Shown piece by piece: positions 17,379 through 25,290 of a stretch of 64,000 nucleotides of DNA. Under the pieces are notes generated by a model. The model was not told the DNA's origin, did no database searches, and was given only the letters and a program-made list of their open reading frames with translations. The position numbers and the translations under genes were made by a program. This DNA is from Brucella anthropi ATCC 49188 (lineage in GTDB: Bacteria; Pseudomonadota; Alphaproteobacteria; Rhizobiales; Rhizobiaceae): assembly GCF_000017405.1 (NCBI RefSeq), contig NC_009667.1, forward strand, positions 1,211,501 to 1,275,500, read 5' to 3'. The stretch's first letter is position 1; each line of letters begins with the position of its first letter.

Positions 17379-18071
17379 CTAAGTCCGCGTATCCGTCAGT
17401 TCGTCGGCCAAATCGTTGAAGTTCTTCTGTGCGTCGCGCATCATCGGATAGACGATGAGAGCCTGCTCATAGGCTTTTAGCGCCTGTTCCTTGAGGCCGC
17501 GCAGGCGCAAGATGGCCGCCATGCCGGTCAGGGCGCCATAATGGCGCGGTTCCAGCTCCAGGGTACGATTGATATCGTACATGGCGTGGGCGTAGTCTTT
17601 TTGCAGAAAATAGACCGTAGCGCGGCGGTTCCAGGCCTCCGCATATTCCGGGTCGAGCGCGATCGCTTCATTCAGGAAGTCGATTGCCGAGGGATAACGC
17701 CGCTCGAGCATCGCCGCATTGGCCCATTGCATCAGAAGATCGACTGTTGCGCTGCCTGACTGCGACCACAGCGTATTGATCTGTGAAGCAATGCGCCGCG
17801 CCTTGGCTTCGTCCGTCGTGCGGCGAAGATCGGCAAAGAGCTTGTCGAGACGCTCTTCAGGCGTCTGGGTTGCCGCTGGTGCGGGCTTTTCGGGGGCAGG
17901 TTTCTGTTCGCTGTCGGGACCGGTTTGAACGGGTGTCAGAGGTGCGGTGAGCGGTATTTTGCCGGGTGCCACTTCGGCATAAGCCAAAGGCATCGTCGTA
18001 CCAAGCGACGCGAGTACAGAAAAAGAAACCAGACATGCAAAAACGTTCCGCATGCGCATAGATTTTACCAT
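17379..18071 (-). CDS. Tetratricopeptide-repeat protein with signal peptide, 230 aa
   Basis: A hydrophobic signal segment (VFACLVSFSVLASLGTTMPL) with AYA just before the mature part points to export to the periplasm. A proline-rich linker (residues about 45-70) precedes three TPR units: WANAAMLERRYPSAIDFLNE, AIALDPEYAEAWNRRATVYF and NRTLELEPRHYGALTGMAAI. TPRs hold protein partners; no enzymatic motif is present. ATG at 18071 is chosen, with 18059 and 18053 as alternatives; no clear ribosome site distinguishes them. The gene follows rpmJ on the same strand after 37 bases. Confidence 0.8.
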   Translation of the reverse strand: MVKSMRMRNVFACLVSFSVLASLGTTMPLAYAEVAPGKIPLTAPLTPVQTGPDSEQKPAPEKPAPAATQTPEERLDKLFADLRRTTDEAKARRIASQINTLWSQSGSATVDLLMQWANAAMLERRYPSAIDFLNEAIALDPEYAEAWNRRATVYFLQKDYAHAMYDINRTLELEPRHYGALTGMAAILRLRGLKEQALKAYEQALIVYPMMRDAQKNFNDLADELTDTRT

Positions 18072-18108
18072 GCGCAGCGAAACGTCAAATGCAAAATCAG
18101 AAATAAGA

Positions 18109-18234
18109 TTAGCCCTGACGAGCCTTGTAGCGCGGGGCGGTCTTATTGATGATGTAAACGCGGCCCTTGCGGCGGACCAGCTGGCAGTCACGATGACGGC
18201 CCTTGAGCGCTTTAAGCGAGTTCTTGATCTTCAT
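18109..18234 (-). CDS. rpmJ: 50S ribosomal protein L36, 41 aa
   Basis: The short frame reads [20 protein letters not shown], then [20 protein letters not shown] and a final Gly: the full L36. L36 packs in the large subunit near 23S rRNA domains II, V and VI. Three of the four zinc ligands of the classical protein are missing (only one Cys remains), so this is the zinc-free form common in Alphaproteobacteria. The gene is isolated from other ribosomal genes, as usual for this type. Confidence 0.95.
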
Positions 18235-18435
18235 GTCAATCACCGGTCTTGTTGGCCCGTTGACGTGCAGATGCCGCGGGGCTTCATAAAAACAGGCGCT
18301 CGAGGCGCCAATTGATTACAGGCACTGTTAGATGCCCGAAGGGTTGGCCGAAATACACAAGGTTTCAGGCAAATGTCAACTCCTGAGCCGCAGATTCAGG
18401 GCACTGGAGCTGAAATTCTTGGCAGGTGGCAAAGA

Positions 18436-18466
18436 TTCATCGGGAATCGACGGGATTCCCGATGAA
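18436..18466 (-). terminator. Hairpin at the end of purK
   Basis: TTCATCGGGAATC and GATTCCCGATGAA form a 13-base perfect stem with a five-base loop, three bases after the purK stop. The T run on the minus strand is short, so termination strength is uncertain. Confidence 0.65.
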
Positions 18467-18468
18467 CA

Positions 18469-19569
18469 TTATTTCCCGCGGGGGTGAATGCGCGTCACAT
18501 GGCCCATTTTGCGGCCCGGACGTGCTTCCTTTTTACCGTAAAGATGCAGCACGGCATCCTTTTCAGAGAGAATCGCTGGCACCTTCTCGACATCGTCGCC
18601 GATCAGGTTTTCCATCACGCAATCCGAATGCCGGTCGGTGTTACCCAAAGGCAGACCGGCGATGGCACGGATATGCTGTTCGAATTGCGAAATGGCGCAG
18701 GCCGCTTCCGTCCAGTGGCCCGAATTATGGACACGCGGGGCGAATTCGTTTGCCAGTAGCGTGCCATCCTTCAGGACGAAGAACTCAAGTCCGAGCACGC
18801 CAACATAATCAAGCGCGTTCAGAAGCTTTGCAGCGGCCTTGCGAGCCGCTTCGGCCGTGTTTTCGGAAACGGCAGCCGGTACGGTCGAAGTCGCAAGGAT
18901 GCCGTCCTTGTGAACGTTTTCGGCAATATCGAAGATTGCGACATTGCCGGAGCGGTCACGTGCTGCGATCACCGAAACTTCGCGCTCGAAATCGACGAAG
19001 CCTTCGAGGATGGCCGGGGCACGATTGATCGCGAGAATCGCCTTGTGAGCTTCGGACTCGTCGAGTGATGTCAGGCGGACCTGTCCCTTGCCGTCATAAC
19101 CAAGACGCCGCGTCTTCAGGATGCCGCGCTCGCCAAGTGCGCCCAGAGCTGCAATCAGGGTTTCTTCATCGTCCACAAGACGCCAGGGTGCCGTCTCGAT
19201 GTCGCTGGAGTTGAGGAACTGCTTTTCTGTAAAGCGATCCTGCGAGACTTCAAGCGCTGCCGGGGGAGGAAAGACCAGAGCGGTTTCGGCCAGCCTGTCG
19301 GCAGCGCTGACCGGCACGTTCTCGAACTCGTAGGTAATGACGTTGGACGCTGCTGCAAGTTCTGCAAGCGCTTTCGGATCGTCATAGGCGGCAATGATCT
19401 GGCGATTGGCAACCTGTGCTGCCGGGCAATCGGCCTGTGGCTCCAGGATTACCGTTTCAAAACCGAGATGTGCTGCGGCCATGGCAAGCATTCTGCCGAG
19501 CTGACCGCCGCCGATGATGCCGATGGTTGCACCGGGCCTGAGTACAGAATTGAGTGCGGAGTTGTTCAT
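18469..19569 (-). CDS. purK: 5-(carboxyamino)imidazole ribonucleotide synthase, 366 aa
   Basis: ATP-grasp enzyme that converts AIR, bicarbonate and ATP to N5-CAIR in purine synthesis. The N-terminal IGIIGGGQLGRMLAMAAAHL nucleotide-type loop, AYDDPKALAELA, VITYEFENVP, LKTRRLGYDGKGQ (ATP-binding Lys) and ANEFAPRVHNSGHW near the C-terminus are diagnostic. The ATG at 19569 is used because PurK homology begins there; a longer frame reaches into purE. The start is one base past the purE stop (TGATATG), so the two form the usual purEK operon with purE first. Confidence 0.96.
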   Translation of the reverse strand: MNNSALNSVLRPGATIGIIGGGQLGRMLAMAAAHLGFETVILEPQADCPAAQVANRQIIAAYDDPKALAELAAASNVITYEFENVPVSAADRLAETALVFPPPAALEVSQDRFTEKQFLNSSDIETAPWRLVDDEETLIAALGALGERGILKTRRLGYDGKGQVRLTSLDESEAHKAILAINRAPAILEGFVDFEREVSVIAARDRSGNVAIFDIAENVHKDGILATSTVPAAVSENTAEAARKAAAKLLNALDYVGVLGLEFFVLKDGTLLANEFAPRVHNSGHWTEAACAISQFEQHIRAIAGLPLGNTDRHSDCVMENLIGDDVEKVPAILSEKDAVLHLYGKKEARPGRKMGHVTRIHPRGK

Positions 19570-19570
19570 A

Positions 19571-20065
19571 TCAGGCCTCGTTTGAAGGGCGCTCAGCCAC
19601 GCTTTCCGTTTGCGCAGTGCGCCATTCATCGAGGCGGGCTGCAAGCGCCTCATCGTAAAGCGCCAGAACGGCGGCGGCGAGAAGGGCGGCGTTGACCGCA
19701 CCGGCGCGACCGATGGCGAGCGTGCCGACGGGAATGCCAGCTGGCATCTGCACGATGGAGAGGAGCGAATCCTGACCCGAAAGCGCCTTGGACTGGACCG
19801 GAACGCCGAAGACAGGCAGCGGTGTCATGGCTGCAGCCATGCCGGGCAGGTGAGCCGCGCCGCCCGCGCCTGCGATAACGACCTTGAACCCTTCCGCCTT
19901 GGCACCTTTGGCAAAGGCAACGAGCCGGTCAGGCGTGCGATGCGCGGAAACGATCCGGGCATCGAAGGAAATGCCGAGTGCTTCCAGTGTGTCCGCTGCA
20001 TGGCGCATGGTTTCCCAGTCGGACTGGCTTCCCATGATGATGGCGACATCGGCAGTAACGCTCAT
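19571..20065 (-). CDS. purE: N5-CAIR mutase, class I PurE, 164 aa
   Basis: Converts N5-CAIR to CAIR, the step after PurK. The protein shows [27 protein letters not shown] (catalytic His), [14 protein letters not shown] and [20 protein letters not shown], all expected for class I PurE, which forms an octamer in the cytoplasm. The ATG at 20065 has AGGA about eight bases upstream; the longer frame starting at 20146 has no support. It is the promoter-proximal gene of purEK. Confidence 0.96.
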   Translation of the reverse strand: MSVTADVAIIMGSQSDWETMRHAADTLEALGISFDARIVSAHRTPDRLVAFAKGAKAEGFKVVIAGAGGAAHLPGMAAAMTPLPVFGVPVQSKALSGQDSLLSIVQMPAGIPVGTLAIGRAGAVNAALLAAAVLALYDEALAARLDEWRTAQTESVAERPSNEA

Positions 20066-20162
20066 TGATCTTCCTGCTCCGCTTCTTTCGTGCATGTTTC
20101 GGGTGATATTAAAATGATAAAGCCGGGCGAACCCCGGCTCTATCATCGATCATTATGGACAT

Positions 20163-20366
20163 TCAGGCGATGATGTCGGGGATCACCCGATCTTCCATCT
20201 CCTGCAGCTTGTCCTTGATTGCGAGTTTTTTCTTCTTCATGCGCTGGACGCGCAATTGGTCGCAGCCAACCGCTATCATGGCGTTTATGGCAGCATCGAA
20301 ATCCGCGTGTTCCTGTTTCAGTCGTGCGACGGCCAATCTGATTTCGGCCTGTTCCTGATCGGACAT
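20163..20366 (-). CDS. DUF465 (YdcH-type) small coiled-coil protein, 67 aa
   Basis: The protein is one helical hairpin ending in LRVQRMKKKKLAIKDKLQEM, the conserved basic signature of DUF465. The function of the family is unknown. ATG at 20366 is used; a longer frame adds 14 residues with no homology. The stop is about 98 bases upstream of the purE start on the same strand. A second DUF465 gene sits on the other side of a 353-base gap, in the opposite direction. Confidence 0.85.
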   Translation of the reverse strand: MSDQEQAEIRLAVARLKQEHADFDAAINAMIAVGCDQLRVQRMKKKKLAIKDKLQEMEDRVIPDIIA

Positions 20367-20719
20367 GCGGTGCCCCGTTCTGTTGAATAGTTTTACGGGC
20401 CGCGCCAAACCATAAAAGGTGCGGCGTCAGCCCGTTTCCGGCGAAGCCCTTATCACATTTTTCGCGTCAGGAAAATGCTACCACGACAAAATCGACTTTG
20501 CACCAAACTCATGCCAAACTGTCATGGTTCTGTCATGGACGGCGGCTGTCGAAGGCGACAAGCAATACCGCATCCAAGGCAGCCGGGACTGCGTGTTTGG
20601 CCCGGAATACAGGAGGTTTGCCGGGCGTTCATGCAGGTTGAATGACGGGATAGCGGGTAAACGGACAAACGAGGTCTGCGCTGTTCCGTAAATAAGGGAA
20701 ATCAACCAAAGGAGATCTG
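20367..20719. other. 353-base gap between two divergent DUF465 genes
   Basis: No coding frame of convincing composition, RNA gene or strong hairpin was seen. The gap must hold promoters for both neighbours. An AAAGGAGATCTG ribosome site ends it at the right side. Confidence 0.4.
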
Positions 20720-20902
20720 ATGATGGCTATCGAGTCCCATCTTGCCACGCTCGAAAAAAAGCACGGCGCTCTGGAGCAGGAAATTTCCGAAGCCATAGCG
20801 TCACCGGCAATGGACGACCTGCACGTTGCATCTCTCAAGCGCAAGAAGCTTATGCTCAAGGACCAGATCGAAAAACTGAGATCCCAGGTAACACGTCACT
20901 AA
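20720..20902 (+). CDS. DUF465 (YdcH-type) protein, 60 aa
   Basis: Same family as the divergent neighbour: a helical hairpin with the signature SLKRKKLMLKDQIEKLRSQV at the C-terminus. A strong AAAGGAG stands seven bases ahead of the first ATG; the second codon is also ATG. The function is unknown. The pairing of two DUF465 genes back to back is common in Rhizobiales. Confidence 0.85.
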   Translation: MMAIESHLATLEKKHGALEQEISEAIASPAMDDLHVASLKRKKLMLKDQIEKLRSQVTRH

Positions 20903-21124
20903 CAGGGAAGCCGCGCTTAGATCGCGGTTTGATAAGGCGTCTCAAGCCATCGACATTGGAGACCGAACGGCTCTGACGAGCTGGTATTTCTTTGTCGTGA
21001 ATGCAGTTTGCATTCCCAAGCGAAGATGCCAAAATTCAGTATTGGCGGCTGTGACACAGCCGCCGAACATATTGATTCAACTATTTAACCGGCTCTATTT
21101 ATCGACGGTCATTTTCAGCGCCCG

Positions 21125-22363
21125 TCACCCTTCCGTCTCAGCTCTTGGATCGAGGTTCAGCGCTTCCGGTGTTGCCCCACGTTCGGAAGGCATGCTCTTG
21201 AACTGGTCTTTCTCTTCTTTCGGGACGGATGCACGCTTGCGTGAACGGAACAACGCATAGCCGGTGATGGAAATATGCGCGAGCATGGTGATGGCGAAGA
21301 GGCCGGACGGCCAGAAAATATCCATGGCCGCTGCTGCCAGCAGTGGCCCGAGCATCGTGCCGAAGCCGTAAAGCAGCAGAAGCCCGCTCGATACTTTCAC
21401 AAAGCTTTCCGATGTCGCATGATCGTTGGCGTGGGCGACGGCAACGGGATAGAGTGCATAGGCAAGTGCGCCATAGCATCCGGTCATCGTAATGATGACC
21501 GGGCCGCTGGATGGAGCGACGAGGAAGGCTATGAGGCCAACCAGTGCCGCCAGCGCCGCAACGCTTGCCAGAACGAAACGCCGGTCGACCAGATCGGAAA
21601 TGCGTCCGATCGGAATCTGCATCAAGGCACCAGCTGCAATGGTGACACTGACCATCAAGGCGATTTCGGTGGTCGAAATGCCGGACTTCGCACCGAAGAC
21701 AGCTCCGAGCGTACCCCAGGCGCCATTGGCGATGCCGATCAGGATGCAACCTACGAAAGCTGCAGGTGAGTTATTGTAGAGCGCCTTGAGATCAAGCTGC
21801 ACTTCCGTCAGTGGCTTGGGGCTGACGGCTGTGGAGATCGCGGTCGGGATGAGAGCCAGGCAGAAGAATATGCCGCTTATCATGAACAGATGATCGGAGC
21901 GTACGTCGCCTGCCGCTACCAACATCTGGCCGGACATGGTGGCTCCGTAGTTGACCATCATATACATGCCGAAAATCTTGCCGCGCGATTCGTTGGTCGC
22001 ACGCTCATTCAACCAGCTTTCAATGACCATGAAGGCGCCAGCCATCGAAAAGCCGGTGAAGGCGCGCAGGATCACCCAAATCGTGGCATCTACGAAGATG
22101 CCGGAAAGCAGAGCGATAACCGCAGCCGATGCGGCAAAGCAACCGAATGCCCGCACATGACCGACACGGCGCACAAGGCGCGGTGCAAACAGACAGCCGG
22201 CAACGAAGCCGCCTGCCCAGGTCGTGCCGAGCATGCCGAGCGATGCCACTGAGAAACCTTCCACACCGCCGCGCAGCGGCAATAGAAGACCGTGAAGTCC
22301 CGAAGCTATGAGAAGGAAGGCTGTTCCGCAGAGAAGGGCCAGAACCTGAATGTAAATGCGCAA
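21125..22363 (-). CDS. Major facilitator superfamily transporter (YcaD-like), 412 aa
   Basis: Twelve hydrophobic segments can be counted. The N-terminal pattern (ALLCGTAFLLIASGLHGLLL, LGMLGTTWAGGFVAGCLFAP, RRVGHVRAFG) and the central break with PKPLTEVQLDLKALY are typical of the YcaD/UMF2-like branch of inner-membrane MFS proteins. Substrates of this branch are not established. The C-terminal tail after the last helix is polar and about 40 residues long. It is monocistronic as far as can be seen, with a 222-base gap on its 3' side and a dispersed palindrome upstream. Confidence 0.85.
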   Translation of the reverse strand: MRIYIQVLALLCGTAFLLIASGLHGLLLPLRGGVEGFSVASLGMLGTTWAGGFVAGCLFAPRLVRRVGHVRAFGCFAASAAVIALLSGIFVDATIWVILRAFTGFSMAGAFMVIESWLNERATNESRGKIFGMYMMVNYGATMSGQMLVAAGDVRSDHLFMISGIFFCLALIPTAISTAVSPKPLTEVQLDLKALYNNSPAAFVGCILIGIANGAWGTLGAVFGAKSGISTTEIALMVSVTIAAGALMQIPIGRISDLVDRRFVLASVAALAALVGLIAFLVAPSSGPVIITMTGCYGALAYALYPVAVAHANDHATSESFVKVSSGLLLLYGFGTMLGPLLAAAAMDIFWPSGLFAITMLAHISITGYALFRSRKRASVPKEEKDQFKSMPSERGATPEALNLDPRAETEG

Positions 22364-22457
22364 AACTCTATTCCCGAAGTCTGAAGCCGAACTGTCAGTG
22401 CTGAGGCTGATGAGCGATCGCTGCGATCAATGATTGTTGTTCCTAAAGCGCGTCGCT

Positions 22458-22498
22458 CGGAAATGGTTCCGGTTGCTTTGCTCCGGTATCCATTTCCG
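22458..22498. repeat. Short dispersed-type palindrome
   Basis: CGGAAATGG (22458-22466) and CCATTTCCG (22490-22498) are inverted around a GC-rich loop that itself has repeated CCGG. Hairpins of this style are scattered between genes in Brucella and relatives. It lies between the MFS gene and the DUF1192 gene. Confidence 0.5.
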
Positions 22499-22513
22499 TT
22501 GACGACCCCATTC

Positions 22514-22705
22514 CTATCGAAACAATGCTTCTGCCGCAGCGCGGCTATCGTCCTTCTTGAGGCGTTCTGTCTTCAATCGCTCTATTTCGGATTGCAGCAG
22601 GGCTATGCGCTGGTCAATCTCGATGACCGAAAGCAGCGATAGCTCCTCTTCGCTTAGCACCACGCTGTTGCGGGGCTTTACCACATCCTCATCGAAACCG
22701 CTCAT
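22514..22705 (-). CDS. DUF1192 family small protein, 63 aa
   Basis: The second half, VIEIDQRIALLQSEIERLKT, is the coiled-coil signature of DUF1192, a family of about 60 residues limited to Alphaproteobacteria and without known function. A charged N-terminal part precedes it. Length and position, divergent from the quinone oxidoreductase, are those usual in the group. Confidence 0.85.
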   Translation of the reverse strand: MSGFDEDVVKPRNSVVLSEEELSLLSVIEIDQRIALLQSEIERLKTERLKKDDSRAAAEALFR

Positions 22706-22873
22706 AGCCGTCCTCCGTGGTCAATGATGGCTCAGAAAAGATTTAACACCTTGAATCGTCGCATATATATTTGAGAAAATCGATGACGATTTCCCTAACG
22801 TGACGTCTTGCGTCCGCCGTGCGGCATTTCTGCGACGATGCTTAGGGCCAGAAATCTGAATGGAGTTTTGAAT

Positions 22874-23878
22874 ATGATGGCCGACTTGCCTTCCCAGATG
22901 ACTGCTATCGAAATCTCCGAACCGGGCGGAGCCCATATGCTTCGACCTGTTCAGCGCTCGGTGCCTGAACCCAAGGAAGGTGAAATTCTGGTGCGGGTAC
23001 GCGCCGCCGGGGTTAACCGACCGGACGTCCTGCAGCGACAGGGGCAATATGCGCCGCCACCCGGCGCATCGGATATTCCGGGACTGGAGATTGCCGGTGA
23101 CATTGTTGCCATGGGCAGCGGCGTTAAGCGGTTCAAGACCGGCGATCAGGTGGTCGCACTGCTGGCGGGCGGCGGCTACGCTGAATATGCCGTCGCGCAT
23201 GAAACCAACGCACTGCCCTTGCCTGCCGGCTATGGCTACATCGAAGCGGCAGCGATCCCTGAAACTTTCTTCACCGTCTGGCACAATGTGTTCGAGCGCG
23301 GCGGGCTGAGGAAGGGCGAGGTTTTTCTGGTTCACGGCGGCTCGTCCGGTATCGGCACGACGGCTATCCAGCTTGCAAAGGCATTTGGTGCGACCGTCAT
23401 TGCAACGGCGGGCTCGAAAGAAAAATGCGAAGCGTGCCTGAAACTCGGAGCAGATCGCGCCGTCAATTACGGGCAAGAGGATTTTGTCGAGGTCGTAAAG
23501 GAAATGACCAGGGGCAAAGGCGCCAATGTGATTCTCGATATGGTCGGCGGCGATTATGTTGACCGCAATTACAAGGCTGCAGCCGAGGATGGCCGCATCG
23601 TGCAGATTGCTTTTCTCAACGGTGCGAAAGCCACGGCCAATTTCGCAATATTGATGAGCAAGCGTCTGACCCATACCGGCTCCACGCTGCGTCCGCGACC
23701 AGTTGACTTCAAGGCTGGCATTGCGCGGGAACTGGAGACAAAAGTCTGGCCGCTTCTGGCGCGACGACGCGTCGCGCCGGTGATGGACATGATCTTTTCG
23801 CTGAAAGATGCCTGGCGCGCGCATGAGCGGATGGAGGAGGGAAGGCATATTGGCAAGATTGTGCTCGATATCGCTTAA
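22874..23878 (+). CDS. NAD(P)H quinone oxidoreductase, zinc-free MDR family, 334 aa
   Basis: The protein follows the QOR/TED2-like branch of medium-chain reductases: VRVRAAGVNRPDVLQRQGQY, PGASDIPGLEIAGDIVAMG, ALLAGGGYAEYAVAHE and the NADPH-binding loop VHGGSSGIGTTAIQLAKAFG. No catalytic zinc ligands are present. It probably reduces quinones or enones in the cytoplasm. ATG at 22874 is chosen, with GGAG ten bases upstream; the longer frame from 22808 has no homology. It is divergent from the DUF1192 gene. Confidence 0.9.
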   Translation: MMADLPSQMTAIEISEPGGAHMLRPVQRSVPEPKEGEILVRVRAAGVNRPDVLQRQGQYAPPPGASDIPGLEIAGDIVAMGSGVKRFKTGDQVVALLAGGGYAEYAVAHETNALPLPAGYGYIEAAAIPETFFTVWHNVFERGGLRKGEVFLVHGGSSGIGTTAIQLAKAFGATVIATAGSKEKCEACLKLGADRAVNYGQEDFVEVVKEMTRGKGANVILDMVGGDYVDRNYKAAAEDGRIVQIAFLNGAKATANFAILMSKRLTHTGSTLRPRPVDFKAGIARELETKVWPLLARRRVAPVMDMIFSLKDAWRAHERMEEGRHIGKIVLDIA

Positions 23879-23999
23879 GCTTCAGAGCCATTCTTGCTCT
23901 GGCGATAAAAAAACGATATATAGGCCGTGATTTCCCGGAAATTGTGGTTTTGCCCACGTCCCGCGCCACCGGAGCGGACGAACAGAAGGATTATATCTA

Positions 24000-24689
24000 A
24001 TGGCCACCCAGCTTCTTATGCCGAAGGCAACGGCCGTTTGGCTTGTCGATAATACGGCTCTGTCTTTTGACCAGATTGCCGCTTTCTGCAAGCTGCACCC
24101 GCTGGAAGTGAAGGCTATTGCCGACGGTGAAGCCTCTCAGGGCATCAAGGGTCTGGACCCGGTCATCACGGGTCAGATTTCGCGTGAAGAGATCGCGAAG
24201 GGCGAAAAAGACCCATACTATCGCCTGAAGCTTTCTGAACCGAAGGTTCGCGTTCCGGAAGCCAAGCGCAAGGGCCCGCGTTACACGCCGCTTTCCAAGC
24301 GTCAGGATCGTCCGAATGCGATTCTCTGGCTGGTTCGCAATCACCCTGAGCTGAAAGATGCGCAGATTTCCCGCCTGATTGGTACGACCAAGTCGACCAT
24401 CGAACAGATTCGCAATCGTTCGCACTGGAACTCGGCAAATCTGACGGCGATGGACCCGGTTACGCTTGGCCTCTGCTCGCAGATCGATCTCGACATCGAA
24501 GTCGAACGCGCCTCGCGCAACCGTCCGGCGACACCGGAATCGGATAGCACCTTGCTGCCAGCTTCTGCGACCGAGAATTTCGATTATCGTGACGAGCAGC
24601 CTGCAGAAGAAGAGCTCGATGCGGACAAGGTTTTCGCCAAGCTCTCTTCGCTCAAGAGCTCGACCCCGGATGAAGACGAAGAAGAATAG
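24000..24689 (+). CDS. trcR: DUF1013 cell-cycle regulator TrcR, 229 aa
   Basis: The sequence MPKATAVWLVDNTALSFDQI, then AFCKLHPLEVKAIADGE and NAILWLVRNHPELKDAQISR with GTTKSTIEQIRNRSHWNS is characteristic of DUF1013. A member from Caulobacter, TrcR, tracks with RNA polymerase and affects cell-cycle transcription; the name is given by family membership. The N- and C-terminal halves each look like a helix-turn-helix. The tail is acidic (ending DEDEEE). A strong terminator follows within 35 bases. Confidence 0.88.
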   Translation: MATQLLMPKATAVWLVDNTALSFDQIAAFCKLHPLEVKAIADGEASQGIKGLDPVITGQISREEIAKGEKDPYYRLKLSEPKVRVPEAKRKGPRYTPLSKRQDRPNAILWLVRNHPELKDAQISRLIGTTKSTIEQIRNRSHWNSANLTAMDPVTLGLCSQIDLDIEVERASRNRPATPESDSTLLPASATENFDYRDEQPAEEELDADKVFAKLSSLKSSTPDEDEEE

Positions 24690-24720
24690 TCGGGACGGGA
24701 AACCGTTTTACCGAGATGCA

Positions 24721-24750
24721 AAAAGCCCGGCTTCATAGCCGGGCTTTTTT
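24721..24750 (+). terminator. Terminator of trcR
   Basis: AAGCCCGGCT and AGCCGGGCTT pair around a short loop and are followed by T6, 31 bases after the trcR stop. Confidence 0.9.
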
Positions 24751-24769
24751 GTTGAACCAAGCTGCTTTC

Positions 24770-24946
24770 TCACTTGCGGGAACAGGCGTCGTGGCAATCC
24801 AGTGCTTTCAGCACATCGGCATAGCAGTTGGCCACACTTTGAAGCGCTTCGGTCGAAAGCTTGTCGGCGGCGTAGAGCGCCAAGGGTTCCGTGTGGGCTG
24901 GCAGTGCTGGAATTTGCCACTCTATGCACCGGCGCGAACAGGTCAA
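24770..24946 (-). CDS. Possible small cysteine-containing protein, 58 aa
   Basis: On the minus strand a frame from TTG at 24946 ends at 24770 and reads, in its second half, EPLALYAADKLSTEALQSVA, then NCYADVLKALDCHDACSRK. The segment has good core-type codon use and regular helix spacing, unlike the shadow frames around it. The start is doubtful because no ATG or GTG is available, so it may be the 3' remnant of a longer gene. It is convergent with trcR and uses the other side of the same terminator. Confidence 0.35.
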   Translation of the reverse strand: MTCSRRCIEWQIPALPAHTEPLALYAADKLSTEALQSVANCYADVLKALDCHDACSRK

Positions 24947-25030
24947 TCATCACGAACATTTTCTGCCGTCACTGCAATTATGAGCGGCGTTGCTCAGATC
25001 GCAATGCTTTCTTTTCGAGATATGCCCTGA

Positions 25031-25257
25031 TCCCAAAATCTGCGCGATTTAAAAGAATATAATAATATACTTAGACATTATATAAGTATAACTAAAATAT
25101 AATAGAGCTTATACGTCTTGTTAAGGCATTGACTGCTAGCATATTTTGATGAAATAACGGAATTATTTTAAAAATAGTGGCCTTGATTCCACCTTTTATT
25201 ACGAGATGGAAAATGATGTTTCACTATAATGTTGATTAGAGATGTCTTTTTTGCGCG
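25031..25257. promoter_or_regulatory. Very AT-rich upstream region of the autotransporter gene
   Basis: This stretch is dominated by A and T (long TATAAT-like runs around 25050-25110 and 25150-25175) in an otherwise GC-rich chromosome. Several -10-like hexamers are possible, so no single promoter is named. Such tracts attract xenogeneic silencers; in Brucella relatives MucR plays that role. Regulation by MucR is inference. Confidence 0.45.
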
Positions 25258-25290
25258 TTGCAACGCGCTTTTGCCAAGGGGCCTTACGGC

